Below, piece after piece: positions 25,660 through 33,718 of a stretch of 64,000 nucleotides of DNA (position 1 is the first letter of the stretch; every line of letters begins with the position of its first letter). A program made the position numbers and the translations under genes. A model generated the notes under the pieces. It made no database searches and was not told the origin of the DNA. It worked only from the letters and a program-made list of their open reading frames with translations. The DNA is from Billgrantia azerbaijanica (lineage in GTDB: Bacteria; Pseudomonadota; Gammaproteobacteria; Pseudomonadales; Halomonadaceae), in NCBI GenBank assembly GCA_004551485.1, contig SBLD01000008.1, positions 113,825 through 177,824 of the forward strand, read 5' to 3'.

Positions 25660-27114
25660 TCATTGGGGCGTTGCCGGAGGCTCACCGATCTCCATCACCT
25701 CGTCATAGCGGCCGCCCTCCTCGGGCAGGGTGAAGGAGACGCTCTCGCCATCCAGCCAGGCGTTGACCTCCTCGATGGCCGAGGCGTCGAGGGTGCCCGC
25801 CTGCTGGCGCAGGGTGAGCAGGTTGATCACGTAGTCGTAGCGCGCACTGGCGTGGTCGGCGACGGCGTCGTAGAGGTTCTGCTCAGCGTTGAGCACGTCG
25901 ACGATGTTGCGCGTGCCCACCTCGTAGCCGGCCCGGGTGGCATCCAGGGCGCTCTGGTTGGAGACGACCGCCTGGGCGCGTGCCTCCACGGTGGAGACGT
26001 CGTTGCTGACTTGGGTGTAGAAGGAGCGCACCTGCTGGACGGTGTCGCGGCGCTGGTCTTCGAAGTCGTACTGGCTCGACTCCAGCAGATAGGTGTTCTG
26101 GCGGATGCTGGCGCTGGTACGTCCCCCGGTGTAGAGGGGCACGCTGAGGCGTACCCCCACCTGGCTATTGGAGCTGTGCCCCGTGAGCACCTCGCTGTCG
26201 CTGTCGGCGTACTGGTAATTGGCAAAGGCATCGAGGGTGGGCAGGCGCCCGGCGCGGGCGATGTCGACACCGCTGCGCGACACCTCGACGCCGGCCTGGC
26301 TGGCCAGCACCAGGGGATTGTTCTCCATGGCCAGCGCCACCCACTGGTCACGCTCGGCGGGACTCGGCAGTTCAATGGGCATCGCCTCGCCCGGCGCCTC
26401 GATGCTCGCGTAGCGCTCCCCGGTAAGACGCTCCAGCGCCTCGAAGCTGACTTGCAGGCTGCTCTCCGCGGTGATGCGCTCCGCGCGGGCCTGGTCGAAC
26501 GCCGCCTTGGCCTCCTCCACCTCGGTGATGGCGATGAGCCCCACCTCGAACTGCTCGCGCGCCTGCTCGAGCTGGCGGCCGATGGCCCGCTCCTGGGCAC
26601 GTCGTGCCTCGAGGATCTCGTAGGCGCGCAGGATCTCGAAGTAGGCGGAGGCGACATCGATCAGCACCTGCTGTTCGGTGGCGGCCAACCGGTAGGTCTG
26701 CTGGTCGATCTCGCGCTCGGCGCGCTCCACCTCGCGGCTATTGCGGGCGTCATAGAGCGCCTGAGTCGCCTCGAGGCCCAGGCTGGCACTGTTGAAGGCG
26801 TTATCCACCGCCTGTTGCGAGAAGCCACCGCCAGAGAACTGGGTATCGGCCTGCTGGGACTCGTACTGGCGATCGTGCGTCACGCTGCCCGAGGCACTGA
26901 GCTGGGGCAACAGGTCGGCGCGCTCCACGTCGCGGCCGGCCGCGACGCCCCCCGACTGGGCACGGGCGGAGGCCAGTTCGGCGTTGTTCTCCAGCGCATC
27001 CCGGGCAATGGTCAGCAGGTCGGCCGCCTGGGCGGGGGCGGCCAGGGCCGAGACCAGCAGTGCCGGCAACAGGGCGCGGTGGACAGGGCGGGCGGTGCGG
27101 CGCGGGCGCATCAT
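25660..27114 (-). CDS. tolC: TolC-family outer-membrane efflux channel
   Basis: 484 residues with a signal peptide (RALLPALLVSALAAPAQA) and two tandem OEP repeats rich in long heptad helices, typical of the TolC trimer that crosses the periplasm and outer membrane. It follows the classic pattern with ADLLTIARDALENNAELASARAQ at the N terminus. The gap to the adaptor holds the operator-like palindrome, so the adaptor/pump pair may be transcribed separately from tolC. The gene also has its own TTACATACAT half-site upstream. It likely serves the neighbouring RND pump. Confidence 0.92.
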   Translation of the reverse strand: MMRPRRTARPVHRALLPALLVSALAAPAQAADLLTIARDALENNAELASARAQSGGVAAGRDVERADLLPQLSASGSVTHDRQYESQQADTQFSGGGFSQQAVDNAFNSASLGLEATQALYDARNSREVERAEREIDQQTYRLAATEQQVLIDVASAYFEILRAYEILEARRAQERAIGRQLEQAREQFEVGLIAITEVEEAKAAFDQARAERITAESSLQVSFEALERLTGERYASIEAPGEAMPIELPSPAERDQWVALAMENNPLVLASQAGVEVSRSGVDIARAGRLPTLDAFANYQYADSDSEVLTGHSSNSQVGVRLSVPLYTGGRTSASIRQNTYLLESSQYDFEDQRRDTVQQVRSFYTQVSNDVSTVEARAQAVVSNQSALDATRAGYEVGTRNIVDVLNAEQNLYDAVADHASARYDYVINLLTLRQQAGTLDASAIEEVNAWLDGESVSFTLPEEGGRYDEVMEIGEPPATPQ

Positions 27115-27145
27115 CAGCTCTACCTCAATCAGTGACTACGTGAGT

Positions 27146-27171
27146 TTACATACATTGTCGCATGTTCCGGT
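27146..27171. promoter_or_regulatory. Candidate TetR half-site upstream of tolC
   Basis: TTACATACAT at 27146-27155 fits the left half of the efflux palindrome; the other half (27162-27171) begins ATG but is otherwise degenerate. It lies 32 nt before the tolC start. Confidence 0.4.
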
Positions 27172-27273
27172 GACGAATCTACCCTGGCGGGCGACAAGAA
27201 ATGTGGAACAGCAACGCACGCTGCCCCTGCATCGGCTATGCTGCCATGCAGCATAGCCGCCGAGGAGAATTCC

Positions 27274-28197
27274 ATGGACGCACTGGAACTGGTCCGGGTA
27301 CGAGGCCTGGAGGTCGCCGTCCGCATCTGGCACCCCGCAGCGCCGCGCACGCTGGTCGCCTGGCACGGCCTGGCCCGTCACGGCGGCGACTTCGCCGGCC
27401 TCGCCCGCGAGCTGGGGCCGGGGTGGCGCGTGCTCGCCCCGGACACCCCGGGACGCGGACTGTCGAGCTGGTCGCTCTATCCAGCCCATGAGTACCTCTA
27501 CGTCCACTACATGAAAGTAGCAGTCGCGGTGCTCGACCACTTCGGCCTGGACGCCGTGCCCTGGGTGGGCACCTCCATGGGTGGCCTGCTCGGCATGCTG
27601 CTGGCCGCCGAGGCCGACACCGCTCCACGCATCGAGCGCCTGGTGCTCAACGACGTGGGGCCGGAGCTCGATCCCGACGGCCTGGCCCAGTTGGCGCTCT
27701 ACTTCGGCATGCCGCACCGCTTCTCCACCTTCGGCCAGCTGAAAGCGGAGCTGCGCCGCCACTACACGGGCTTCGGCATCGAGGGCGACGACGCCTGGCG
27801 GCGGCTCGCCCTGGAGAGCGCGCGGCGCCTGCCCGACGGCAGTTGGACCTACCACTTCGATCCCCGCATCGGCGAGCAATTCGTCCACGATACGCCACGT
27901 GACACCTGGGCGGACTGGGCGGCGATCCGCTGCCCACTGATGGTGATCCGCGGCGCCGATTCGCCGCTGCTCGCCGCCGAGAGCGTGACCCGCATGGCGG
28001 AGGTGCAGCCGGGTCTCCTCACCCTGGAGGTGCCCGGCTGCGGCCACGCGCCCATGCTCGACCGGGCCAGCCAGGTCAAGCCGGTGGCGCGCTTTCTCAC
28101 CCAGGGTCGCTGGCGCCTCCACCTCGGCAAGCCCCGGCCCGAGATGCCGCTGTGGCAGCGCAGCTGGCAGTGGCTGCGCGGCCTGGCGCGTCATTGA
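27274..28197 (+). CDS. Alpha/beta-fold hydrolase
   Basis: 307 residues from ATG 27274, behind AGGAG. The nucleophile elbow is G-T-S-M-G-G. The oxyanion region is TLVAWHGLARHGGDF; the acid is probably in MVIRGADSPLL, and the histidine is in GCGHAPML. The overall shape matches the large esterase/lactonase/C-C hydrolase group, so no substrate can be given. It is divergent from tolC, and converges on the kinase-like gene 6 nt downstream. Confidence 0.8.
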   Translation: MDALELVRVRGLEVAVRIWHPAAPRTLVAWHGLARHGGDFAGLARELGPGWRVLAPDTPGRGLSSWSLYPAHEYLYVHYMKVAVAVLDHFGLDAVPWVGTSMGGLLGMLLAAEADTAPRIERLVLNDVGPELDPDGLAQLALYFGMPHRFSTFGQLKAELRRHYTGFGIEGDDAWRRLALESARRLPDGSWTYHFDPRIGEQFVHDTPRDTWADWAAIRCPLMVIRGADSPLLAAESVTRMAEVQPGLLTLEVPGCGHAPMLDRASQVKPVARFLTQGRWRLHLGKPRPEMPLWQRSWQWLRGLARH

Positions 28198-28203
28198 GGG
28201 TGG

Positions 28204-29043
28204 CTACCCTGCCTCCAGGCGGCTGACGGTCTGCGCCACGGCGCCGCGGTAGCCGCTGCCGAACAGCAGCAGGTGGTTGAGCAGCGGGTAGAGCAGGAAG
28301 AGCGTCTCGCGCCGCGGCCAGTCGGCCGGGGCGGCGCCGTTCCAGTAGGCCTCGAAGAAGGCCTCGCCCGGCGCGCCGAAGAGCGTCAGCATGGCGAGAT
28401 CGACCTCGGGATAGTGGCGATAGACCGCCGGGTCGATGATCGCCGGCCCGCGCGGCGTGTGGAGCACGTTGCCCGACCAGAGGTCGCCGTGGACGAGGCA
28501 CGCCGGGGCGTCCGGCAGCCAGGCCTCGAGGTCGCCGGCAATGGCCTCGATTCGCCCGCGCAGCCGGTCGTCGAGCAGCCCCTGCGCGTGACAGGCCGCC
28601 GCCAGCGGCAACAGCCGCCGCTCGCGCTGGAAGGCGCGCCCGTCGGCGAGCGGTGCATTGGGCTGCGGCGTGCGTCCGCAGGCATTGTCGCGCGCCCAGC
28701 CGTGGCTCTCGCCGACCACCGTATGCAGCCGCCGCAGTCCTTCGCCCAGCGCCGCAGCGTCGCGGCCGTCCCGGGCCCCCGTCTCCAGCGCCTCCATCAC
28801 CAGAAAGCCGCCGCCCTCGGCCAGCACGGCAGGCACCACCAGGCCGCTGCCCGCCTCCCGCAGGGCGCGCAGGCCGTCGGCCTCACCGGCGAGTCGCTCG
28901 GCGGCGTCGCGCTTGATCACCACCGCCCCCTGGTCGGTATCGAGCCGGTAGACGGCGGCGATGTCGCCGCCGCCCAGCGGGCGCGGCTCGTCCAGCGGGC
29001 GCAGGCCCGCCGCCGCGAGCAGCTCTCTCAAGTCACCCTGCAT
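28204..29043 (-). CDS. Fructosamine kinase-family protein
   Basis: 279 residues from ATG 29043 behind GAGGAGGGG; a longer frame to 29178 has no support. Protein-kinase-like fold: LGGGDIAAVYRLDTDQGAVVIKR forms the glycine-rich loop and lysine, VHGDLWSGNVL the catalytic loop, and IIDPAVYRHYPEVDLAML the metal-binding segment. These motifs are diagnostic for the FN3K/YniA family, which phosphorylates ketosamine adducts on glycated amines and so helps repair glycation. The substrate is not shown by the sequence. Confidence 0.88.
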   Translation of the reverse strand: MQGDLRELLAAAGLRPLDEPRPLGGGDIAAVYRLDTDQGAVVIKRDAAERLAGEADGLRALREAGSGLVVPAVLAEGGGFLVMEALETGARDGRDAAALGEGLRRLHTVVGESHGWARDNACGRTPQPNAPLADGRAFQRERRLLPLAAACHAQGLLDDRLRGRIEAIAGDLEAWLPDAPACLVHGDLWSGNVLHTPRGPAIIDPAVYRHYPEVDLAMLTLFGAPGEAFFEAYWNGAAPADWPRRETLFLLYPLLNHLLLFGSGYRGAVAQTVSRLEAG

Positions 29044-29138
29044 CCTTCCCCTCCTCTCGACTGCCTGGCACTCGTCCAGCCTTGCTGCGGCACGACGCCC
29101 TGTCAAAGCGTGTCGTGGCCGCCGGCCGCACGGGCCGG

Positions 29139-29161
29139 AAAAAGCCGCCCCGGGGGGCGGC
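29139..29161 (-). terminator. Intrinsic terminator of the fasciclin gene
   Basis: On the minus strand a GCCGCC/GGCGGC stem extended by G-C pairs (29144-29161) is followed by five Ts (29139-29143), about 40 nt after the stop. Confidence 0.75.
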
Positions 29162-29199
29162 AAGGTCACACGCGGCAAGGATGCCGGTCGAGAACGCGC

Positions 29200-29706
29200 T
29201 CACTCCGGCATGAGCACGCCGTCGATCACGTGGATGACGCCGTTGCTGGCCACGACATCGGCCTGGATCACGGTGGCGTCGTCGATCCGCACGCTGCCAT
29301 TCTCGGTGGTGAGGGTGAGGTCCTGGCCCTGCACGGTGGTCGCGCTCGACAGGCCCATGGCCTGCTCGGCCATCACCTTGCCGGGCACCACGTGGTAGGT
29401 GAGGATGGCCTGCAGCCTGTCGCGGTTCTCGGGCATCAGCAGCTCGTCGAGCGTGCCCGCCGGCAGCGCCGCGAAGGCCTCGTCGGTGGGGGCGAAGACG
29501 GTGAAGGGCCCTTCGCCCTTGAGGGTATCGACGAGATCGGCGGCCTTGACGGCGGCCACCAGGGTCTCGAACTGGCCGGCGGCCACGGCGGTGTCGACGA
29601 TATCGGCTTTCATGCCGTGATGATCGGCCTGCACTGCGCCGGCCAGCATCATGCCGGCCACGCCGGCACCGAGCCACTTGCAAGCTGCGGAGGTGATGAC
29701 ACGCAT
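29200..29706 (-). CDS. Secreted fasciclin-domain (FAS1) protein
   Basis: 168 residues. A signal peptide ([15 protein letters not shown]) is followed by a single FAS1 domain: [24 protein letters not shown], then [33 protein letters not shown] and the closing [20 protein letters not shown]1 domains mediate adhesion or bind small molecules; bacterial single-domain versions are periplasmic or secreted. AGGAG precedes the ATG. It has its own terminator and stands alone. An AT-rich stretch at 29780-29825 upstream probably holds the promoter (TTGTCC, 17 nt, TAACTT on the minus strand). Confidence 0.9.
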   Translation of the reverse strand: MRVITSAACKWLGAGVAGMMLAGAVQADHHGMKADIVDTAVAAGQFETLVAAVKAADLVDTLKGEGPFTVFAPTDEAFAALPAGTLDELLMPENRDRLQAILTYHVVPGKVMAEQAMGLSSATTVQGQDLTLTTENGSVRIDDATVIQADVVASNGVIHVIDGVLMPE

Positions 29707-29911
29707 GTTGATGCTCTCCTTCTGGGGGGCCGCCCACGGCAGCCCGTTGTCAGGGTCGGTCGGCCTCGCTGGACCAAACCTATACAGAAGTTAGTACACG
29801 TATAGCTTTTGGACAATTATTTTCTGCAAGCCGACAAGACCTCGCAGGGCTGACGTGCCAGCCTCGCTGTGGCACAACGGGAGCATCACGACGCATATAA
29901 GGAGGATGACC

Positions 29912-30223
29912 ATGTACAAGCTGGCCTTCTTCGTCCCCGTGGACGCGGCCGAGGCGGTCAAGGAGGCGGTGTTCGCCACCGGCGCCGGGCGCATCGGCGA
30001 CTACGAGGCGTGCTGTTTCCAGACGCCGGGCACGGGGCAGTTCCGCCCGCTGGCCGGCGCCAACCCGCACATCGGCACGGTGGGCGACCTGGAGCGGGTG
30101 GAGGAACTCAAGGTGGAGCTGGTGTGCGAGGACGCCCTGATCCACGACGCCCTGGCGGCCCTCAGGCGCGCCCATCCCTACGAGGAGCCGGCCTACGACG
30201 TCTGGCGCCTGGCCGACCTGTAA
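29912..30223 (+). CDS. NIF3/YqfO-like single-domain protein
   Basis: 103 residues from ATG 29912, which has GGAGG at 6 nt; the ATG two codons earlier lies directly on the ribosome-binding site. MYKLAFFVPVDAAEAVKEAVFATGAGRIGDYEACCFQT..GQFRPLAGANPHIG..VEELKVELVCEDALIHDALAALRRAHPYEEPAYDVW matches the inserted PII/CutA-like domain of NIF3 proteins, here as a stand-alone unit. Function unknown; the PII-like fold hints at small-molecule or metal binding and trimer formation. Confidence 0.8.
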   Translation: MYKLAFFVPVDAAEAVKEAVFATGAGRIGDYEACCFQTPGTGQFRPLAGANPHIGTVGDLERVEELKVELVCEDALIHDALAALRRAHPYEEPAYDVWRLADL

Positions 30224-30299
30224 ACGACGGACGCAAGTGGTGGGCTGGGGCCAGCGACAAACCGGCGCGAGGGCGCTGTGAATCCCTCCGTGGACGCTA

Positions 30300-30321
30300 C
30301 CTTTGCCATCCCTGGCAAAGG
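30300..30321. terminator. Small hairpin between converging genes
   Basis: CCTTTGCCA and TGGCAAAGG form a 9-bp stem with a TCCC loop between the NIF3-like gene and dctM. There is no T-run. It may be a weak bidirectional terminator or a dispersed palindromic unit. Confidence 0.35.
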
Positions 30322-30377
30322 CCCCCCGCTTCGCCTTGTCCCCGGCGCTACCCTCGCGGGTGGTATGCCTGTACGCG

Positions 30378-31673
30378 CTAGATGAAGCCCAGCAGGCGCG
30401 GCAGGAACAGCGACAGCTCGGGCACGAAGGTGGTGACCAGCATCACCGGGATGCCCACGAAGGCGATCAGCTGCAGCGCCGGCGCGAAGGTCTTGTGGAT
30501 CGATACCCGGCCGATGCGGCAGGCCATGTAGAGGATCGGCGCCACCGGGGGGCTGTTGGCACCGATCACCACCGAGCAGGCCACGATGGCGCCGAAATGC
30601 ACCGGATGGATCCCGGTGTCCACCATCAGCGGCAGGAACAGCGGGGCCACCACCACCGTCACCGAGACGTCGTCGAGAATGGCGCCGGCCACGATCAGGA
30701 AGACGTTCACCGCGATCAGGATAAGCAAGGGATTGTCGATCAGGGTGGTGATCAGCTCGGTAAGGTCCTGCGGCACGCGCTCGAAGGCCAGGATGCGGCC
30801 GATCATGAAGGAGAACAGCAGGATCAGGATGATCGATCCGGTGGTCTCCGAGGCGGCGATCACGCTGCGCGAGAAGTGCTTGAGCGACTGGTCGCGGTAG
30901 ACCAGAAAGCCGATGACGATGGCCGCGAAGGCCGCCACGGCCGCCGCCTCGGTGGGCGTGAAGACGCCGCCGTAGATGCCGCCCAGAATGATGAACGGCA
31001 GGCTCAGCGCCGGCAGCGCCCGCCAGGTGGCCCGCCCCTTGGAGGGCGCCTGGCCGTTGGCCAGTCCCTCGCTGGCGACCTCCTGGAAGAGCCGGCCCGC
31101 GGCGAAGCGGTTGGCGAGGATCAACCCCGCAATCAGCAGCAACGCCGGGCCCACCGTGGCCGCGAACAGCGCCGCCACCGACTGCCGCGTCACCACCGCG
31201 AAGAGGATCATGGTGATGGAGGGCGGGATCAGGATGCCCAGCAGCGAGGAGATGCCGAGCAGCGCCGAGGAGTAGCCGCGGGGATAGCCGCGCTGCTCCA
31301 GCGGGCCGATCATGATGGTGCCGATGGAGGCCACCGCCGCGGTGGCGGTGCCGGCGATGGCGCCGAACACCCCGGAGGCCAGCACCATGGAGGCGCCCAT
31401 GCCCCCGCGGCGCTTGCCGACCAGGGTCTCGATGAAGGTGACCAGGCGGCTGGCGATGCCGCCGCTCTGCATCAGGTAGCCGGTGAGCACGAACAGCGGC
31501 AGGGCGATCAGGATCACCGAGTCCACCGAACGGAAGCCCTGCATCATCAGGGTGTCGAGGTTGGCGTCGTAGGCCATGGCCAGGTAGGCCAGCACCCCGG
31601 CGAAGGACCAGGCGACGGGGACGCCCAGTCCCATCAGGAGCAACAGCAGCAGGATCGCGAACAAGCCTTCCAT
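30378..31673 (-). CDS. dctM: TRAP transporter large permease
   Basis: A 431-residue integral membrane protein with about 12-13 hydrophobic segments, the sodium-coupled transport subunit of TRAP systems. It starts with MEGLFAILLLLLLMGLGVPVAWSF and contains GIPGAT-like loops (SGVFGAIAGTATAAVASIG and ILDDVSVTVVVAPLFLPLM). Its ATG shares one base with the dctQ stop (TGATG), so the two are translationally coupled. Together with DctQ and DctP it would import an organic acid; the substrate is not evident. Confidence 0.93.
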   Translation of the reverse strand: MEGLFAILLLLLLMGLGVPVAWSFAGVLAYLAMAYDANLDTLMMQGFRSVDSVILIALPLFVLTGYLMQSGGIASRLVTFIETLVGKRRGGMGASMVLASGVFGAIAGTATAAVASIGTIMIGPLEQRGYPRGYSSALLGISSLLGILIPPSITMILFAVVTRQSVAALFAATVGPALLLIAGLILANRFAAGRLFQEVASEGLANGQAPSKGRATWRALPALSLPFIILGGIYGGVFTPTEAAAVAAFAAIVIGFLVYRDQSLKHFSRSVIAASETTGSIILILLFSFMIGRILAFERVPQDLTELITTLIDNPLLILIAVNVFLIVAGAILDDVSVTVVVAPLFLPLMVDTGIHPVHFGAIVACSVVIGANSPPVAPILYMACRIGRVSIHKTFAPALQLIAFVGIPVMLVTTFVPELSLFLPRLLGFI

Positions 31674-32200
31674 CACGACTCCTCCCCGGCCAGCGCATAC
31701 CCCGGGCGGGCACCGCGGAATTCCGCGATCCCCTGCCAGACATCGCGCAATGCGTAGCAGAAGCAGCCGACGCTGGCGAGCATGATGGCCGCCTGGGAGA
31801 CCCACAGCGGGATCGACAGCTCCGGAGTGTGTTGGGGCCGCTCGATGCCCCAGGCCAGCATGCGCTGGGCCCAGTAGACGAAGCAGGCGCTGATGATGGT
31901 CACGATCACCGCCACCAGGGTCTTGTGCAGCGCCTTGAGGCGCGCGTCGCGCAACTGCAGTTCGAGGAAGTCCACCACCAGGTGTTCGCGGCGCCGGCTG
32001 GCGATCAGCGCCCCGGTCATGTAGAGCCACATGCCGGCGAGCATGACCAGCTCCAGGGTGCCGACCAGCGACCAGCCGAAGACGTAGCGTGCCAGGATCA
32101 GGAAGAGCATCAGCCCGACGACGAGCAGGCTCGTCACGAAGGCGACGGCGTTGAGCAGCCAGCCGACCTTCTCGTCCAGGGCCTTGAGGAAGGGTTGCAT
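31673..32200 (-). CDS. dctQ: TRAP transporter small permease
   Basis: 175 residues with four membrane helices (about 14-36, 49-67, 90-112 and 130-152). R-R-R-E-H-L-V-V-D-F lies between helices 2 and 3, the conserved loop of DctQ proteins. It forms a complex with the large permease. It lies between dctP and dctM, with a large hairpin separating it from dctP. Confidence 0.92.
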   Translation of the reverse strand: MQPFLKALDEKVGWLLNAVAFVTSLLVVGLMLFLILARYVFGWSLVGTLELVMLAGMWLYMTGALIASRRREHLVVDFLELQLRDARLKALHKTLVAVIVTIISACFVYWAQRMLAWGIERPQHTPELSIPLWVSQAAIMLASVGCFCYALRDVWQGIAEFRGARPGYALAGEES

Positions 32201-32222
32201 GAGAGGGCCCTCACAACGGGGA

Positions 32223-32247
32223 CGCCGGCCCGGGAGACGGGCCGGCG
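32223..32247 (-). terminator. Intercistronic hairpin between dctP and dctQ
   Basis: A 10-bp perfect GC stem (CGCCGGCCCG / CGGGCCGGCG) with a GGAGA loop in the 68-nt gap. Such structures after binding-protein genes commonly protect the upstream message and reduce read-through, giving more binding protein than permease. That role here is inference. Confidence 0.6.
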
Positions 32248-32268
32248 CCAGGGTTCAGGAGGAGAACG

Positions 32269-33285
32269 TCACAGCGGGGTGGCGTTGGCGCGGATGGTGT
32301 CCATGATCTCGCTGCCCAGCTCCTCCTCCATGAGCGGCCAGACCTGCTCGCGGGCGCGGCGGGCGAAGTCCTCGAGGGTCTCCTCGGGCAGGGCGAAGTA
32401 CTCCATGCCGTCTTCCTGCGCCTTGGCGATGTAGTGCTCGTCGCGCTCGCGGGCATCGACGAACTGCTGCTGCATGACCTCGCGGGCTGCCTCGCTGACC
32501 ACCTGCTGGTGCTCCTCGCTCAGGCGCTCGTAGGAGTCCATGTTCATGGTCAGGATGCCGGTCATGAAGAAGTGCTTGGTGTGGACGTAGTAGTCCAGGG
32601 TGTCGCGGAAGTACTCGTAGGGCCAGTAGATGACGTTGCCCGCCTCACCGTCCACCACGCCGGTCTGCAGGGCGGTGTAGACCTCGCCCCAGTCGATGGC
32701 GGCGGTCTGGTAGCCCAGCGCCTGCATGGTCTGCGGGGCCGGGAAGACGGTCATGGTGCGCACGGTCAGGCCATCGGCGCTCTCCACGTCCAGCGCGTAC
32801 TGGCCGCGCGAGGCCACGCCGTTGAAGCCCTCGGGCCAGGGGCCGAAGAACTTCAGGCCGATGTCGGCGAAGACGTCGCCGAGCAGCTCGTTGACCCAGC
32901 CACCCGGGCTGTAGGCCTCGATGGCCTCGTCCCAGGAGAGCGTCATGTAGGGGGTATAGATGACCCCGATGCGCTTGTCGTAGGAGGTCATCGGCCAGCT
33001 GAGCATCATGTCGATGCCGCCGGCCACCAGCAGGTCGAAGACCTCCTGCTGGCCGCCCAGCTCGTTCTGGTAGTAGACCTCGACCTCGAGCTCGCCGCCC
33101 GACTTCTCCTCGATCAGTCGGCTCCACTCGTCGAGGGTATCGCCGGCCGGCGAGCCCTGGGTGCCGGAGTCGGTGGCCAGGCGCAGGGTGGCGGCCTCGG
33201 CGTCGAGGGTGGCCCCGGCGAGGAAGAGAGCGGCGGAGAGAGCGGTGACGGTGGGAAGAAGGGTTCCCTTGTGCTGAACGGTCAT
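32269..33285 (-). CDS. dctP: TRAP transporter solute-binding protein
   Basis: 338 residues from ATG 33285; an upstream in-frame GTG (33321) is less likely. A signal peptide (LLPTVTALSAALFLAGATLDAEA) leads to the two-lobed DctP fold. GGELEVEVYYQNELGGQQEVFDLLVAGGIDMML and ADGLTVRTMTVFPAPQTMQALGYQTAAIDWGEVYTALQTGVVDG are conserved; the arginine in LTVRTM is the usual carboxylate contact. It captures the ligand in the periplasm. The ligand is unknown. The gene is first in the operon, preceded by a 433-nt gap. Confidence 0.93.
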   Translation of the reverse strand: MTVQHKGTLLPTVTALSAALFLAGATLDAEAATLRLATDSGTQGSPAGDTLDEWSRLIEEKSGGELEVEVYYQNELGGQQEVFDLLVAGGIDMMLSWPMTSYDKRIGVIYTPYMTLSWDEAIEAYSPGGWVNELLGDVFADIGLKFFGPWPEGFNGVASRGQYALDVESADGLTVRTMTVFPAPQTMQALGYQTAAIDWGEVYTALQTGVVDGEAGNVIYWPYEYFRDTLDYYVHTKHFFMTGILTMNMDSYERLSEEHQQVVSEAAREVMQQQFVDARERDEHYIAKAQEDGMEYFALPEETLEDFARRAREQVWPLMEEELGSEIMDTIRANATPL

Positions 33286-33608
33286 GGCGGTGTCTCGCGG
33301 ACTGTTGTGATTGGCAGGCACTGTTTACCGCCCACCCGCCAGACCGGTCAATCGACGCTACAAGTGACACAAATCATTCAATATAACCGCATAAACAACA
33401 TTAACCAGTGTTTTCAACCTGATTCATGTCCATTTGCAAACCATCCATTCGACATCCTGCCCATCTACCGGATGGGCCCGCTCACGATCGCAGCCCGCGC
33501 ATGTCGCCGCTGCACGCCTGGAGGTCGCACCGAGGCACGGCATGTCGCAACGGGAACAGCCGGGCGAAAACCTTGTTCCAGATCATGGAAAAATTCTCCG
33601 TCCCGGTG
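33286..33608. promoter_or_regulatory. Upstream region of the TRAP operon
   Basis: No gene is seen. The stretch nearest dctP (about 33360-33420) is AT-rich with several T/A-rich hexamers and should hold the promoter, but no pair stands out. Farther out the sequence is unremarkable up to the transketolase terminator. Confidence 0.4.
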
Positions 33609-33650
33609 GACGCCAGCGGGCCCGGCTCATCGGCCGGGCCCGCTGGCGTC
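33609..33650 (-). terminator. Long hairpin ending the polyol/transketolase operon
   Basis: 18-nt arms (33609-33626 and 33633-33650, GACGCC..CCCGGC) are perfectly complementary with a 6-nt loop, 69 nt after the transketolase stop. The T-rich tail starts some 15 nt further on, so it may act partly as an mRNA 3'-end protector. Confidence 0.75.
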
Positions 33651-33718
33651 GCTCCTCTCCATTGACCAGCGGTGGCGCCCCGTCGTTGCAGCACCGCTGC
33701 CGTGCAGGGAGAGCGGGA

